DNA of 8,969 nt from Candidatus Omnitrophota bacterium (GCA_024543015.1 JAMXCY010000031.1:1-8969); one strand, 5' to 3'; shown: positions 1 to 6,582, numbered from the stretch's first letter. Numbers and translations: made by a program. Notes: a model not told the origin generated them from the sequence alone.

Positions 1-456
1 GGCGATTTTAGAGAGAACTGCCAAAGTGGCCTGATTATCAATTGCACAAACCGCAGGTTTCTTCAGAATACCGCAGTGGCCGTGGGAAGTATAGGCGCAA
101 AGACAAACATCGGTTATAACAATCAGGTCCGGATATTTATTTTTAACGGCGCACACAGCCTTTTGGACAATTCCGTTCTTGCCGTAAGCCCGGGAGCCTG
201 TGCTGTCCTTTATCTCAGGCAGGCCGAATAAAAGAATGGACTTAATACCCGCAGTTTGGGCCAGGGCTATATCTTTTACTAAATTGTCAACGGATAAATG
301 GTAAATGCCGGGCATGGACTTAATCGGCTTTTTGATGTTTTCTCCCTCAACGGCGAAATAAGGCAAAATAATATTGGCCGGGGTAAGTTCCGTCTGGCTA
401 AGCAAATTTCTAACCACTTTATTTCTTTTTAGTCTGTTTAATTCAGCAACCGGCAT
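1..456 (-). CDS. hemB: Porphobilinogen synthase (delta-aminolevulinate dehydratase), N-terminal 152 residues; 3' end outside window
   Basis: Condenses two 5-aminolevulinates to porphobilinogen. The frame from ATG at 454-456 is open to base 1. Seen: MPVAELNRLKRNKVVRNLL, LPYFAVEG (31-38), the MPGI segment (48-51), LFGLPEIKDSTGSRAYG (76-92), GIVQKA (95-100) and the metal site DVCLCAYTSHGHCG (116-129) with C118, C120 and C128. This three-Cys set marks the zinc-binding type of HemB rather than the Mg/Asp type. The usual E after the second Cys is Ala. The catalytic Schiff-base lysines lie beyond the window edge. The start is supported by AAGGAAG at 464-470, seven bases upstream, and lies inside the 3' end of cobA-hemD. 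It is the fourth tetrapyrrole gene of the operon, completing the supply from glutamyl-tRNA to uroporphyrinogen III except for HemL, which is not seen. Confidence 0.93.
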   Translation of the reverse strand, partial: MPVAELNRLKRNKVVRNLLSQTELTPANIILPYFAVEGENIKKPIKSMPGIYHLSVDNLVKDIALAQTAGIKSILLFGLPEIKDSTGSRAYGKNGIVQKAVCAVKNKYPDLIVITDVCLCAYTSHGHCGILKKPAVCAIDNQATLAVLSKIA

Positions 457-1832
457 CTTTTAGCTTCCTTTAAAGTTACTTTTCCGATACATTTAACTTT
501 GACGCTGCGGGGAATACGCTTGTATCTCTGTTTAAAATTTCTCACCGTTGAAGGACTGGTAAACATAATTTCATCAAAGAATTTCAAATCCAGATCCGGC
601 AAACCCTCAGGGATAACATTTCTATAGGCAAAACCTGTAGTCACCTCTGCCCCTAAATTCTGAAGTGCCTTGCTTAAACCCTTATCGGAAATATTTGAAC
701 GCGGCAAAAATATCTTTTTATGTTTTAAGTTCTCTTTTTTAAGCTTTTCAATTAAACCTTCCGCGGACTCTTTCTTCGGTATCAAATCAGCCAAAATGCC
801 AAAATCTAAAAGGCGTTTTGCGGTAGAATTACCGACAGCGGCAATCTTTATCTTATTCAGCATTCTTGAATCTAATCCTATATGCCTCAATCTGGCAAAG
901 AAATATTCCACCCCATAGCGACTGGCAAATACTATCCAGTCAAATGCCCCAATCTTCTTTAAATAATTATCCAATTGCCGGTAACTTTTCAGTGGCTCTA
1001 TCTTAATCAGTGGAAGGTGAAAATAAATTCCTTTGATAAAATACCTCTCCCGGGAAAGACCGGTAAACAAAATCCGCTTATTCCTCTTAAGCCAGTTAAA
1101 CTGCTTCTCTAATTTTGCTACCTGGCCGATAATAATTATAGCTGGCGGCTTTATCTTTTTATTCCTGACCTTTGTGAGAATATCCTTAAGCGTACCCGCA
1201 ATAATCTTTTGTCTGGGTAAACTTATGTTTTGAATTATGGCGATGGAGGTATTTTTGTCTTTTCCGGCCTGAAGGATTTTTTTAACAATGCTGTTCAGCT
1301 TACCCACGGCCATATAGAGGATTATTGTGCCGCTTTTTGCTATGGCTTCCCAATCGAGCGCACTGTTTTTCTTCGTTGGATCTTCATGCCCGGTAACAAA
1401 AACACAACTGGAAGCAAATCTTCTATCAGTTAAGGGAATGCCGCTTAAACAGGAAGCTGCGCTTGCTGCGGTAACTCCGGGCACAACCTCAAATTCTATT
1501 CCCTTCTTTAGCAGGAGATCTAATTCCTGTGAGCATCGACCAAAAATAGATGGATCGCCATTCTTGAGCCTGATCACTTTCTTGCCCTGTTTAACCTTAT
1601 TGATTAATAAATTAATCACTTCTTCCCGGTGGGCTGCTGTATTTTTCTTTCCGTTTATTCGCTCACAACAGATTAATTCTACCTTTTCTTTAGCCTGCTC
1701 TAGAATCCTGTTATCTACAAGATAGTCATAAATAATCGTATCTGCTTCTTTAAGGATATTCAAGCCCCTTACAGTTATTAAGTCGGACTTACCGGGACCC
1801 GCACCAATTAAATAAACTTTTTTCATCTTCAT
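438..1832 (-). CDS. cobA-hemD: Uroporphyrinogen-III C-methyltransferase / uroporphyrinogen-III synthase fusion (CobA-HemD), short HemD C-terminus
   Basis: A bifunctional protein of 464 residues. Residues 1-243 are SUMT: VYLIGAGPG (6-14), RLKNGDPSIFGR (88-99), VPGVTAASA (117-125) and YMAVGKL (173-179). This part methylates uroporphyrinogen III at C2 and C7 with SAM to give precorrin-2, the precursor of siroheme and corrinoids. From about 251 to the end is HemD, which cyclises hydroxymethylbilane with inversion of ring D: RILFTG (253-258), FASRYGVEYFF (302-312), AVGNSTAKRL (332-341), FTSPSTVRNF (424-433) and KCIGKVT (447-453). Such fusions are common in anaerobes. The start is taken as ATG 1832, overlapping the hemC TGA. 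An in-frame TTG at 1853 exists but lies inside hemC and adds residues outside the SUMT fold. The HemD part ends about 11 residues after IGKVT, where relatives continue 20-30 residues more (final strand and helix). The 3' end overlaps hemB by 19 bases. Confidence 0.9.
   Translation of the reverse strand: MKMKKVYLIGAGPGKSDLITVRGLNILKEADTIIYDYLVDNRILEQAKEKVELICCERINGKKNTAAHREEVINLLINKVKQGKKVIRLKNGDPSIFGRCSQELDLLLKKGIEFEVVPGVTAASAASCLSGIPLTDRRFASSCVFVTGHEDPTKKNSALDWEAIAKSGTIILYMAVGKLNSIVKKILQAGKDKNTSIAIIQNISLPRQKIIAGTLKDILTKVRNKKIKPPAIIIIGQVAKLEKQFNWLKRNKRILFTGLSRERYFIKGIYFHLPLIKIEPLKSYRQLDNYLKKIGAFDWIVFASRYGVEYFFARLRHIGLDSRMLNKIKIAAVGNSTAKRLLDFGILADLIPKKESAEGLIEKLKKENLKHKKIFLPRSNISDKGLSKALQNLGAEVTTGFAYRNVIPEGLPDLDLKFFDEIMFTSPSTVRNFKQRYKRIPRSVKVKCIGKVTLKEAKRCRLLN
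464..470 (-). promoter_or_regulatory. Ribosome binding site of hemB
   Basis: AAGGAAG on the minus strand, seven bases before ATG 456. It lies just upstream of the end of the HemD coding sequence and fixes the hemB start inside the overlap. Confidence 0.65.
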
Positions 1833-2518
1833 GTCCAACTTGCCTCTCTGCAATCTAGCTTTGATAGCAACTTTATCAAATCTATATTAGAAGTCTTAGT
1901 CAGAACCGCCAGAGACCCCTGTAAAGGATGGGGCCTTAATATTTCAAATGGTATTCTTTGAGTAATCCTATCTTCCAAGCCCAATCTGATCAGGCCAGCG
2001 GCAGCAATAACAAGGGCATCTAGATTCAGTATCTTGTCATTATCTAATAGATTCAGTCGTTCCTCGATATTTCCCCGAATATCGATAATTTGAAAATCGG
2101 GTCTATATTTTTTTAATTGTGTTTTGCGCCGCAGACTGCTTGTTCCTATCTTTGCACCGTAAGGCAGTCTATCCAGCGTTAAAGAGGCTTTGGCAACCAG
2201 GACATCGTAAGGGTCAATAGAAGAAGTTATTGCCGCAACAGTTAAACCTTCCCTTAAATTATCAGCTAAATCCTTAGCGCTATGGACAGCAAAATCAAGC
2301 TCACCTCTTGAGAGTGCCTCGTCTATTTCATCGGTAAAGAAACTGCTTCCTTCTATCTGTGATATCGGGGTATTTCTGTCCTTATCGCCATAGGTATTGA
2401 TGCCTACTATCTCCACTTGCCAGGCAGGATAAAATTTGTTTAAACTAGCCAGGATTGCTTCAACCTGTTTTAAGGCCAGAGCGCTGGTTCTTGTTCCAAC
2501 TTTGTAGATTTTTTGCAT
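1829..2518 (-). CDS. hemC: Hydroxymethylbilane synthase (porphobilinogen deaminase), truncated: domain 3 absent
   Basis: Polymerises four porphobilinogens into hydroxymethylbilane. Domains 1 and 2 are present: VGTRTSALALKQ (7-18), NTYGDKD (41-47), FFTDEIDEAL (60-69), FAVHSAKD (76-83, with D83 matching catalytic Asp84 of E. coli), IGTSSLRR (124-131), DIRGN (146-150) and LVIAAAGLIRLG (169-180). The hinge normally reading PAxGQGALxIE is degraded to RPHPLQGSLAVLT (195-207). The protein stops at residue 229, whereas the family has 300-320 residues. All of domain 3 is missing, including the EGGC-type Cys that binds the dipyrromethane cofactor. There is no room for a frameshifted domain 3, because the SUMT domain of the next gene begins at once. 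It starts at ATG 2518 inside hemA with a weak ribosome binding site, and its TGA overlaps the next ATG (ATGA, 1829-1832). Chlamydial HemC is also short as I recall. Whether it is active alone is open. Confidence 0.85.
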   Translation of the reverse strand: MQKIYKVGTRTSALALKQVEAILASLNKFYPAWQVEIVGINTYGDKDRNTPISQIEGSSFFTDEIDEALSRGELDFAVHSAKDLADNLREGLTVAAITSSIDPYDVLVAKASLTLDRLPYGAKIGTSSLRRKTQLKKYRPDFQIIDIRGNIEERLNLLDNDKILNLDALVIAAAGLIRLGLEDRITQRIPFEILRPHPLQGSLAVLTKTSNIDLIKLLSKLDCREASWT

Positions 2519-3501
2519 ATCTTTTCGGCTTCTCTTTCGATAATCTCTTTTACTTTTTTTGCTTCGTTAATCTTTTGCTCTTTATTCTTTTTAATCACTG
2601 TCTCTAAATCCTCTAAACAAAATAAGTCCACTCCCGCTAACTCTTTTACGTTCGGTTCAACGTCTCTAGGAAGGGCCAGGTCAATTATTAGCAGTTTATG
2701 GTTGAGGGCCCTTTCTAATACCTCTTTTTTGATAACAAAATGAGGGCTGGCTGTAGCAGTTATGATTACGTCTGCTTGCTTGAGAAAGTATTTCAATTCA
2801 TCAAATCTCACTGCCCTGGCTCCGATTCGTTGGCTAAGTTCCTCTGCCCTGGCAAAGGTCCTGTTAGAGACAAAGACTACATTAGAACCTTCTTTGCTTA
2901 AATACTTCAAAACCAGATCAGTGACCTTTCCCACTCCTATGATTAGAAAGTTCTTCTCTGAAAGGTTTCCTAATCTTTCCTTTATAAAATCTACAGCCAC
3001 GCTGCCTACCGATACTTTTCCCTCATTAATTTTTGTTTCTGTATGAATCTTTTTGGCCAAAGCCAGGCTAGAACGAAATGATTCTGCTAAAATCTTATCC
3101 ACAAAATCAACGCTGGCGGCCTCAAGAAAGGCGAATTTGACTTGATTTAAAATCTGGGTCTCCCCTAAAATCAGGGAATCTAGACCCGAGGTAACGGAGA
3201 ATAAATGCTTGATTGCCTGCGGACCTATATATCTATAAGAATAAGGGCCAAAGCTGTCCTTATCAATTTCATGATAACGGGCAATAAAATCTTCTATTTC
3301 TCCTAAAGCTCTTTCGGGGTTCTCTGCACTAGCATAGATCTCTACCCTATTGCAGGTAGAAAGAATAGCTGCTCCTTGAAGCAGGCTGTTTTGTCTTAAG
3401 AAATTAAGAGCATTTTTTAATCTCTTCTGCGAAAAGGATATTTTCTCTCTTAGTTTAATCGGACTATATTTATGGTTTGTGCCTACTACAATCAGGCTCA
3501 C
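2470..3501 (-). CDS. hemA: Glutamyl-tRNA reductase, short form lacking the C-terminal dimerisation domain
   Basis: Reduces glutamyl-tRNA(Glu) to glutamate-1-semialdehyde with NADPH, the first step of C5 tetrapyrrole synthesis. Seen: N-terminal GTNHKYSP (7-14), catalytic Cys50 in STCNRVEIYA (48-57), GLDSLILGETQI (106-117), nucleotide-binding GVGKV (189-193), VSNRT (211-215) and DLALPRDVEP (274-283). At 343 residues it is much shorter than the usual 410-450. Homology ends in the long charged linker helix (about 300-330), and the dimerisation helices are missing. The last residues (STKLEQEPALWP) are encoded within the hemC start region, a 49-base overlap. The start is GTG at 3501, overlapping the JAMM stop (GTGA), with GAGGAG at 3513-3518, 11 bases upstream. 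Chlamydial HemA is similarly short as I recall, so this may be a lineage feature rather than decay; the active-site residues are intact. Confidence 0.9.
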   Translation of the reverse strand: MSLIVVGTNHKYSPIKLREKISFSQKRLKNALNFLRQNSLLQGAAILSTCNRVEIYASAENPERALGEIEDFIARYHEIDKDSFGPYSYRYIGPQAIKHLFSVTSGLDSLILGETQILNQVKFAFLEAASVDFVDKILAESFRSSLALAKKIHTETKINEGKVSVGSVAVDFIKERLGNLSEKNFLIIGVGKVTDLVLKYLSKEGSNVVFVSNRTFARAEELSQRIGARAVRFDELKYFLKQADVIITATASPHFVIKKEVLERALNHKLLIIDLALPRDVEPNVKELAGVDLFCLEDLETVIKKNKEQKINEAKKVKEIIEREAEKICKKSTKLEQEPALWP

Positions 3502-3896
3502 TTGATTATTAACTCCTCTTCGCTTATTTTTCCTTCTACAACCTTAAACGACCTTATGCTGGGATTATCTTGATCTTTTAAAGAAACAATTACATATGAG
3601 GCTTCGGGATAAAAGGCCAATTCTACATCATGCGCTGAAGGGTAGCTTTTAGTATGAGGATGAGAATGGTAGATGCCGATCATCTCCATGTCTTGATTTC
3701 TTATCTCCTTCATTACTTTAAGCTGTTCCTGAGGGTCCATAAAAAATGTCTCTGCGCTTTTATCGCTATTGGCCATTTGGTAGGTCTTCTCTACCTTTTC
3801 GCCTTTGCCTGCAAGTATGCCGCATACTTCATTAGGAAACCCTTTCTTTGAGTGCGCCAAGAGAATTTCTGCCTGTTCTTTACTTAAATAAAGCAT
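3498..3896 (-). CDS. JAMM (Mov34/MPN/PAD-1) metallopeptidase, Mec-like
   Basis: A 132-residue single-domain zinc peptidase. The JAMM residues are all present: E23 (in NEVCG), H77 and H79 (YHSHP), S87 and D90 (PSAHD), i.e. HxHx7Sx2D. Bacterial proteins of this size include Mec, which removes cysteine from the C-terminus of the sulfur carrier CysO, and peptidases that trim ThiS/MoaD-like carriers. Its place between a sulfate permease and the tetrapyrrole genes in a sulfur operon supports a sulfur-carrier role, but no ThiS/MoaD-like or E1-like gene is present in the window. The annotation of Mec function is therefore inference. ATG 3896 has AGGAG at 3903-3907, six bases upstream. Its 5' end overlaps the permease gene by 17 bases, and its TGA stop overlaps the hemA GTG start (GTGA). 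Confidence 0.85.
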   Translation of the reverse strand: MLYLSKEQAEILLAHSKKGFPNEVCGILAGKGEKVEKTYQMANSDKSAETFFMDPQEQLKVMKEIRNQDMEMIGIYHSHPHTKSYPSAHDVELAFYPEASYVIVSLKDQDNPSIRSFKVVEGKISEEELIIK

Positions 3897-4848
3897 CTTT
3901 AACTCCTGCCAACAGATACGAAATAATAACTGCCATTATTGGTGTAACAATCCAGCTCAAGTAAATCTTTTTGGTTAACGGATTGGCAAAGGTTGTTTTA
4001 TGGCCATTCTTTATTCCGCTAATAGCAAGTAGCGAAGCCACCTTGATCATCACAAAAGACTGTGGCACCCCAAATATAGATGCAGTAATCATCAACGTCC
4101 CGGTTACCAGGCATATAATGGTAGCTGTAAGAAGTCCTAATGGCACTATTTTTTCACTTGCGGTCTTTAAGGGCCCATGGAAAACTAAACTTCCCAGGCC
4201 AAAGACAGGAGCGACAAGAGCAAGCCCCAATGCCATGCCAATAATATTTGCACCGGCAAGCGGGCCTACGGCATTGGCCACATTATTTGTGCCTATGCTG
4301 AAGGCATTATAACAGCTGGCGACGATTACAAAGGTCTTTAATCTCTTTCTGTGATTTACTAATTTCTCATAAATCCAAAAATTGCTTTTTCTTGGCGGAT
4401 ATACTAATCTTGCCAATAAATAGGTTAAGCTATATCCGGCCACCGGCAGAAGAACCCAAAAAGGCGCTAATCGTAAAAAGGTATCAGTGTAAACTTGCCG
4501 AAAATATAGCCCTATTCCTAAAATAGCGCCTACGGTTACTAAGCTGGTAGATTGGGGCACATTAAGTAGATTCGCGATGAATAAACTTAAAGTTGCCGAG
4601 ATTAAAATTATTAAGACTTTATCAAAACTAATTAATTCAGGAGGAATTATTTTATTAGCCAGGGTCTCGGCAACCGGCCGGCCTATGGATATTGCCCCCA
4701 AGAAAACAAAGATGATAAATAGAACCCGGGCCTTATCCTGCTTTATAATCCTTCCGCCCTGTGCAGCAGCAAAAGAAGCGCCAAAATTGCTCCCACCCAT
4801 GTTCAGGGCAAAGAAAATCACCAGTAGAATTAAAAAAACATACTCCAT
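3880..4848 (-). CDS. cysP: PiT-family permease, probable sulfate permease (CysP-like)
   Basis: A 322-residue inner-membrane protein with about ten hydrophobic segments and the duplicated PiT architecture. The two halves carry matching motifs: NMGGSNFGASFAAA (16-29) with NVPQSTS (96-102), and FSIGTNNVANAVGP (183-196) with GVPQSFV (260-266). PiT carriers couple H+ or Na+ to phosphate uptake, but B. subtilis CysP, encoded with cysH, is a PiT relative that carries sulfate. Here the gene overlaps the APS reductase stop codon by one base, so sulfate is the best inferred substrate. In support, the Asp of the phosphate-carrier GxND motifs is Phe in the first copy and Asn in the second. Start ATG 4848 has GGAG at 4859-4862, ten bases upstream. 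The 3' end overlaps the JAMM gene by 17 bases. Phosphate or another anion cannot be excluded. Confidence 0.75.
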   Translation of the reverse strand: MEYVFLILLVIFFALNMGGSNFGASFAAAQGGRIIKQDKARVLFIIFVFLGAISIGRPVAETLANKIIPPELISFDKVLIILISATLSLFIANLLNVPQSTSLVTVGAILGIGLYFRQVYTDTFLRLAPFWVLLPVAGYSLTYLLARLVYPPRKSNFWIYEKLVNHRKRLKTFVIVASCYNAFSIGTNNVANAVGPLAGANIIGMALGLALVAPVFGLGSLVFHGPLKTASEKIVPLGLLTATIICLVTGTLMITASIFGVPQSFVMIKVASLLAISGIKNGHKTTFANPLTKKIYLSWIVTPIMAVIISYLLAGVKDALFK

Positions 4849-5573
4849 TAAATGCCATCTCCGTTAATATTTATTTTTAAGGGCCGGGTGTGAATTCCGC
4901 ACTCTCCGCCGCATTTACTGGTGCCAATCCAGCGGCCGGCGCGCTCGTCCCCTTCGCTGGTAATCTTTGTGCAGGGTTCACAGCCCAAAGATCTATAGCC
5001 TTGGGCGTAAAGAGGATTTACTTTGACTTGATTAAGAGCTAAATATTCCCATACCTCTCTTTCTTTCCAGATAAGAATGGGGTTAAGCTTAACCAATCCT
5101 TTGTCACGCTCTTCCACTTCTTTAAACTCTGTGCGCGTTCTGCCTTCGGTGCAACGCAAGCCTGTAACCCAACACTCCACCTTCATCTTCTCAATTGCCC
5201 AACGTGTCGGTAACACCTTTAAAACATCGCAACATTTATCCGGGTCGAATTCATAAAGTTTAGCCGGGATTTTTTCGTCGTTTTTAAAGACCTTTAGTTC
5301 CGGATAGCGCGCTACCTCTTCTTGCATGAAGCGCACAGTTTCTTTCGGCTTAAACCTGGTGGTAATGATAAACCCGCGAATCTTTGGATTGACTTTCCTG
5401 GCCAAATCCCAGACGCAAACAGAATCTTTGCCCAGGCTGTTAGCCACTACTAAACTATCGCCATGCTTTTTGTAGGCCTCCTTTATCAGCGCCAGGGAGC
5501 GCTCGACCTTTTGCTTGAAGTTCAAACCCTCAACCAACTCTTTAATGTCATCTTTATTCTCTAGCAAACTCAT
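4848..5573 (-). CDS. cysH: Assimilatory adenylyl-sulfate (APS) reductase, CysH family
   Basis: A 241-residue cytosolic enzyme that reduces adenosine 5'-phosphosulfate to sulfite and AMP using thioredoxin or glutathione. Seen: PP-loop variant SLGKDS (46-51), TTRFKPKET (71-79), the pair CC at 114-115, GCEPCT (C198, C201) and the C-terminal ECGIH (224-228) with the catalytic Cys at 225. The CC...CxxC set ligates the [4Fe-4S] cluster that distinguishes APS reductases from PAPS reductases, so APS is the predicted substrate. Length is normal. Start ATG at 5573 is preceded by GGAG (5580-5583), which partly overlaps the stop of the PP-loop gene. The stop TAA at 4848-4850 shares one base with the ATG of the permease gene (TAATG), a sign of translational coupling. 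An extra Cys (C221) lies just before ECGIH. Downstream siroheme-precursor genes fit, since the sulfite made here needs a siroheme sulfite reductase. Confidence 0.9.
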   Translation of the reverse strand: MSLLENKDDIKELVEGLNFKQKVERSLALIKEAYKKHGDSLVVANSLGKDSVCVWDLARKVNPKIRGFIITTRFKPKETVRFMQEEVARYPELKVFKNDEKIPAKLYEFDPDKCCDVLKVLPTRWAIEKMKVECWVTGLRCTEGRTRTEFKEVEERDKGLVKLNPILIWKEREVWEYLALNQVKVNPLYAQGYRSLGCEPCTKITSEGDERAGRWIGTSKCGGECGIHTRPLKININGDGI

Positions 5574-5583
5574 TGCTTTCTCC

Positions 5584-6582
5584 TTAAATTCTCAGCTTTT
5601 CCAACTGGTTCTCAGTTATACAGTCAACCTTGATACAATCTATCTTATTTTGAGTAGAGTCTTTCACTGCGATTTCTACATTTTCTGCTTGAAGGCTATC
5701 GCTATATCTTGCTACTATTTGAGCAACCAGCCTGGTTAGAGTCTGGTCAAGGTTACCTCGGGCAATTCCTACGGGACCAGGTATCCGGTGAGGCTGGAAA
5801 CAAACATCGCCTTTTTTGGTTAATTGCAGCAACTTTTCATTTTCTTCTTCATTCCTTCCCACAACAACCTTCGTCTGCTCGGATAGACGAAAATGCCTGC
5901 CTACTTTTAATAACTGAATCTCCTCCAGACTAAGCTCAGAATGCTTCATCAGGTCTCGCATTTTGCGGGCAAAGACGGAATCAGTTAAAAGACAGCCCCC
6001 GGCCGGGCAAGGATAATCCTCTATTTTGTATTCTTTGGCCCTGGCCATCTGGGGTTTACGCGAGCGGCCACTAATTTCTAAAAGCCTCTCTCGGTTTACC
6101 CATCCTTTTTTTTCGGGAACTGTCAAAGGCAAAAGTTTTGCTGAGAGAGGACGTAAAACCAACCCTTCCAGACCGCTTTCCCTTTCTATTATTTTAAGGG
6201 CTGCTTTGTGCTGGGACATCGGCCGCTGTCCTAATACCTCACCGGTGATTATAAATGCTGCCCCGGCTTGGCGCATATATTCCCTGGCCTTCTTATGCAT
6301 CAAGATGCGGCAATCAATACAGGGGTTAATGTTCTTTCCGTAGCCAAACTTTGGTTTTTTGACTATTTCAATATATTCTTCGAATATATTGAATATCTTC
6401 AGCTTCACGCCAAATCTATCGGCCACCTTCTTGGATTCGTATCCACAGCCGCTTTTTTTGCGGTTACAGAGGCAGAAAGGAGAGAAAAAATTGAGCGCTT
6501 CGACCTCAATACCCTGATCCAAAATCACTCTGACCGCTAAAGTGCTATCTAATCCACCGGAAAGTAAAGCTATTGCTTTCAT
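5584..6582 (-). CDS. PP-loop ATPase, predicted tRNA thiolase (ThiI/MnmA-like) with DUF814-like C-terminal region
   Basis: A 332-residue protein with the N-type ATP pyrophosphatase P-loop SGGLDS at residues 8-13, which activates a substrate by adenylation before sulfur insertion. It has three cysteine clusters: C37-x-C39-x6-C46, NPCIDC (C88, C91) and PCPAGGC (C192, C197). This pattern fits a metal or Fe-S binding thiolase. The block GEVLGQRPMSQ (114-124) is strongly conserved in a widespread family variously labelled ThiI, MnmA-like or 'tRNA methyltransferase'. Around residues 226-275 (VGRHFRLS...VVVGRN...IPGPVGIARG) it resembles the DUF814/NFACT-R type domain. The THUMP domain of classical ThiI is absent. 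The exact target is unknown. ATG at 6582 is the natural start because the P-loop begins at residue 8. It has no recognisable ribosome binding site, since the preceding bases are the terminator T-tract. It is the first gene of the sulfur/tetrapyrrole operon, and its TAA overlaps the RBS of the APS reductase gene. Confidence 0.75.
   Translation of the reverse strand: MKAIALLSGGLDSTLAVRVILDQGIEVEALNFFSPFCLCNRKKSGCGYESKKVADRFGVKLKIFNIFEEYIEIVKKPKFGYGKNINPCIDCRILMHKKAREYMRQAGAAFIITGEVLGQRPMSQHKAALKIIERESGLEGLVLRPLSAKLLPLTVPEKKGWVNRERLLEISGRSRKPQMARAKEYKIEDYPCPAGGCLLTDSVFARKMRDLMKHSELSLEEIQLLKVGRHFRLSEQTKVVVGRNEEENEKLLQLTKKGDVCFQPHRIPGPVGIARGNLDQTLTRLVAQIVARYSDSLQAENVEIAVKDSTQNKIDCIKVDCITENQLEKLRI
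6367..6393. repeat. Perfect 12-bp inverted repeat inside the PP-loop gene
   Basis: The plus strand reads TTCAATATATTC (6367-6378), loop TTC, then GAATATATTGAA (6382-6393): a perfect 12-bp stem with a 3-base loop. It is AT-rich and encodes residues around FNIFEEYIE of the thiolase-like protein. No U-run or other element marks it as a terminator. It may be a chance effect of codon choice, or an mRNA hairpin or protein site. Confidence 0.6.

Noticed and set aside
670..1725. Open frames on the plus strand across this stretch (and similar ones elsewhere), up to 132 codons
   Set aside because: They lie opposite clear minus-strand genes with strong family motifs, and their translations show no recognisable domain. 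They are antisense shadows.
1833..1853. TTG at 1853 as the start of cobA-hemD
   Set aside because: It lies inside the hemC coding end and adds residues outside the SUMT fold. ATG 1832 gives the common ATGA overlap with hemC and puts GAGPG near the expected position.
1780..1860. A frameshift hiding HemC domain 3
   Set aside because: The SUMT domain begins within a few codons of the hemC stop. No roughly 240-base stretch is available in any frame, so the domain is absent rather than shifted.
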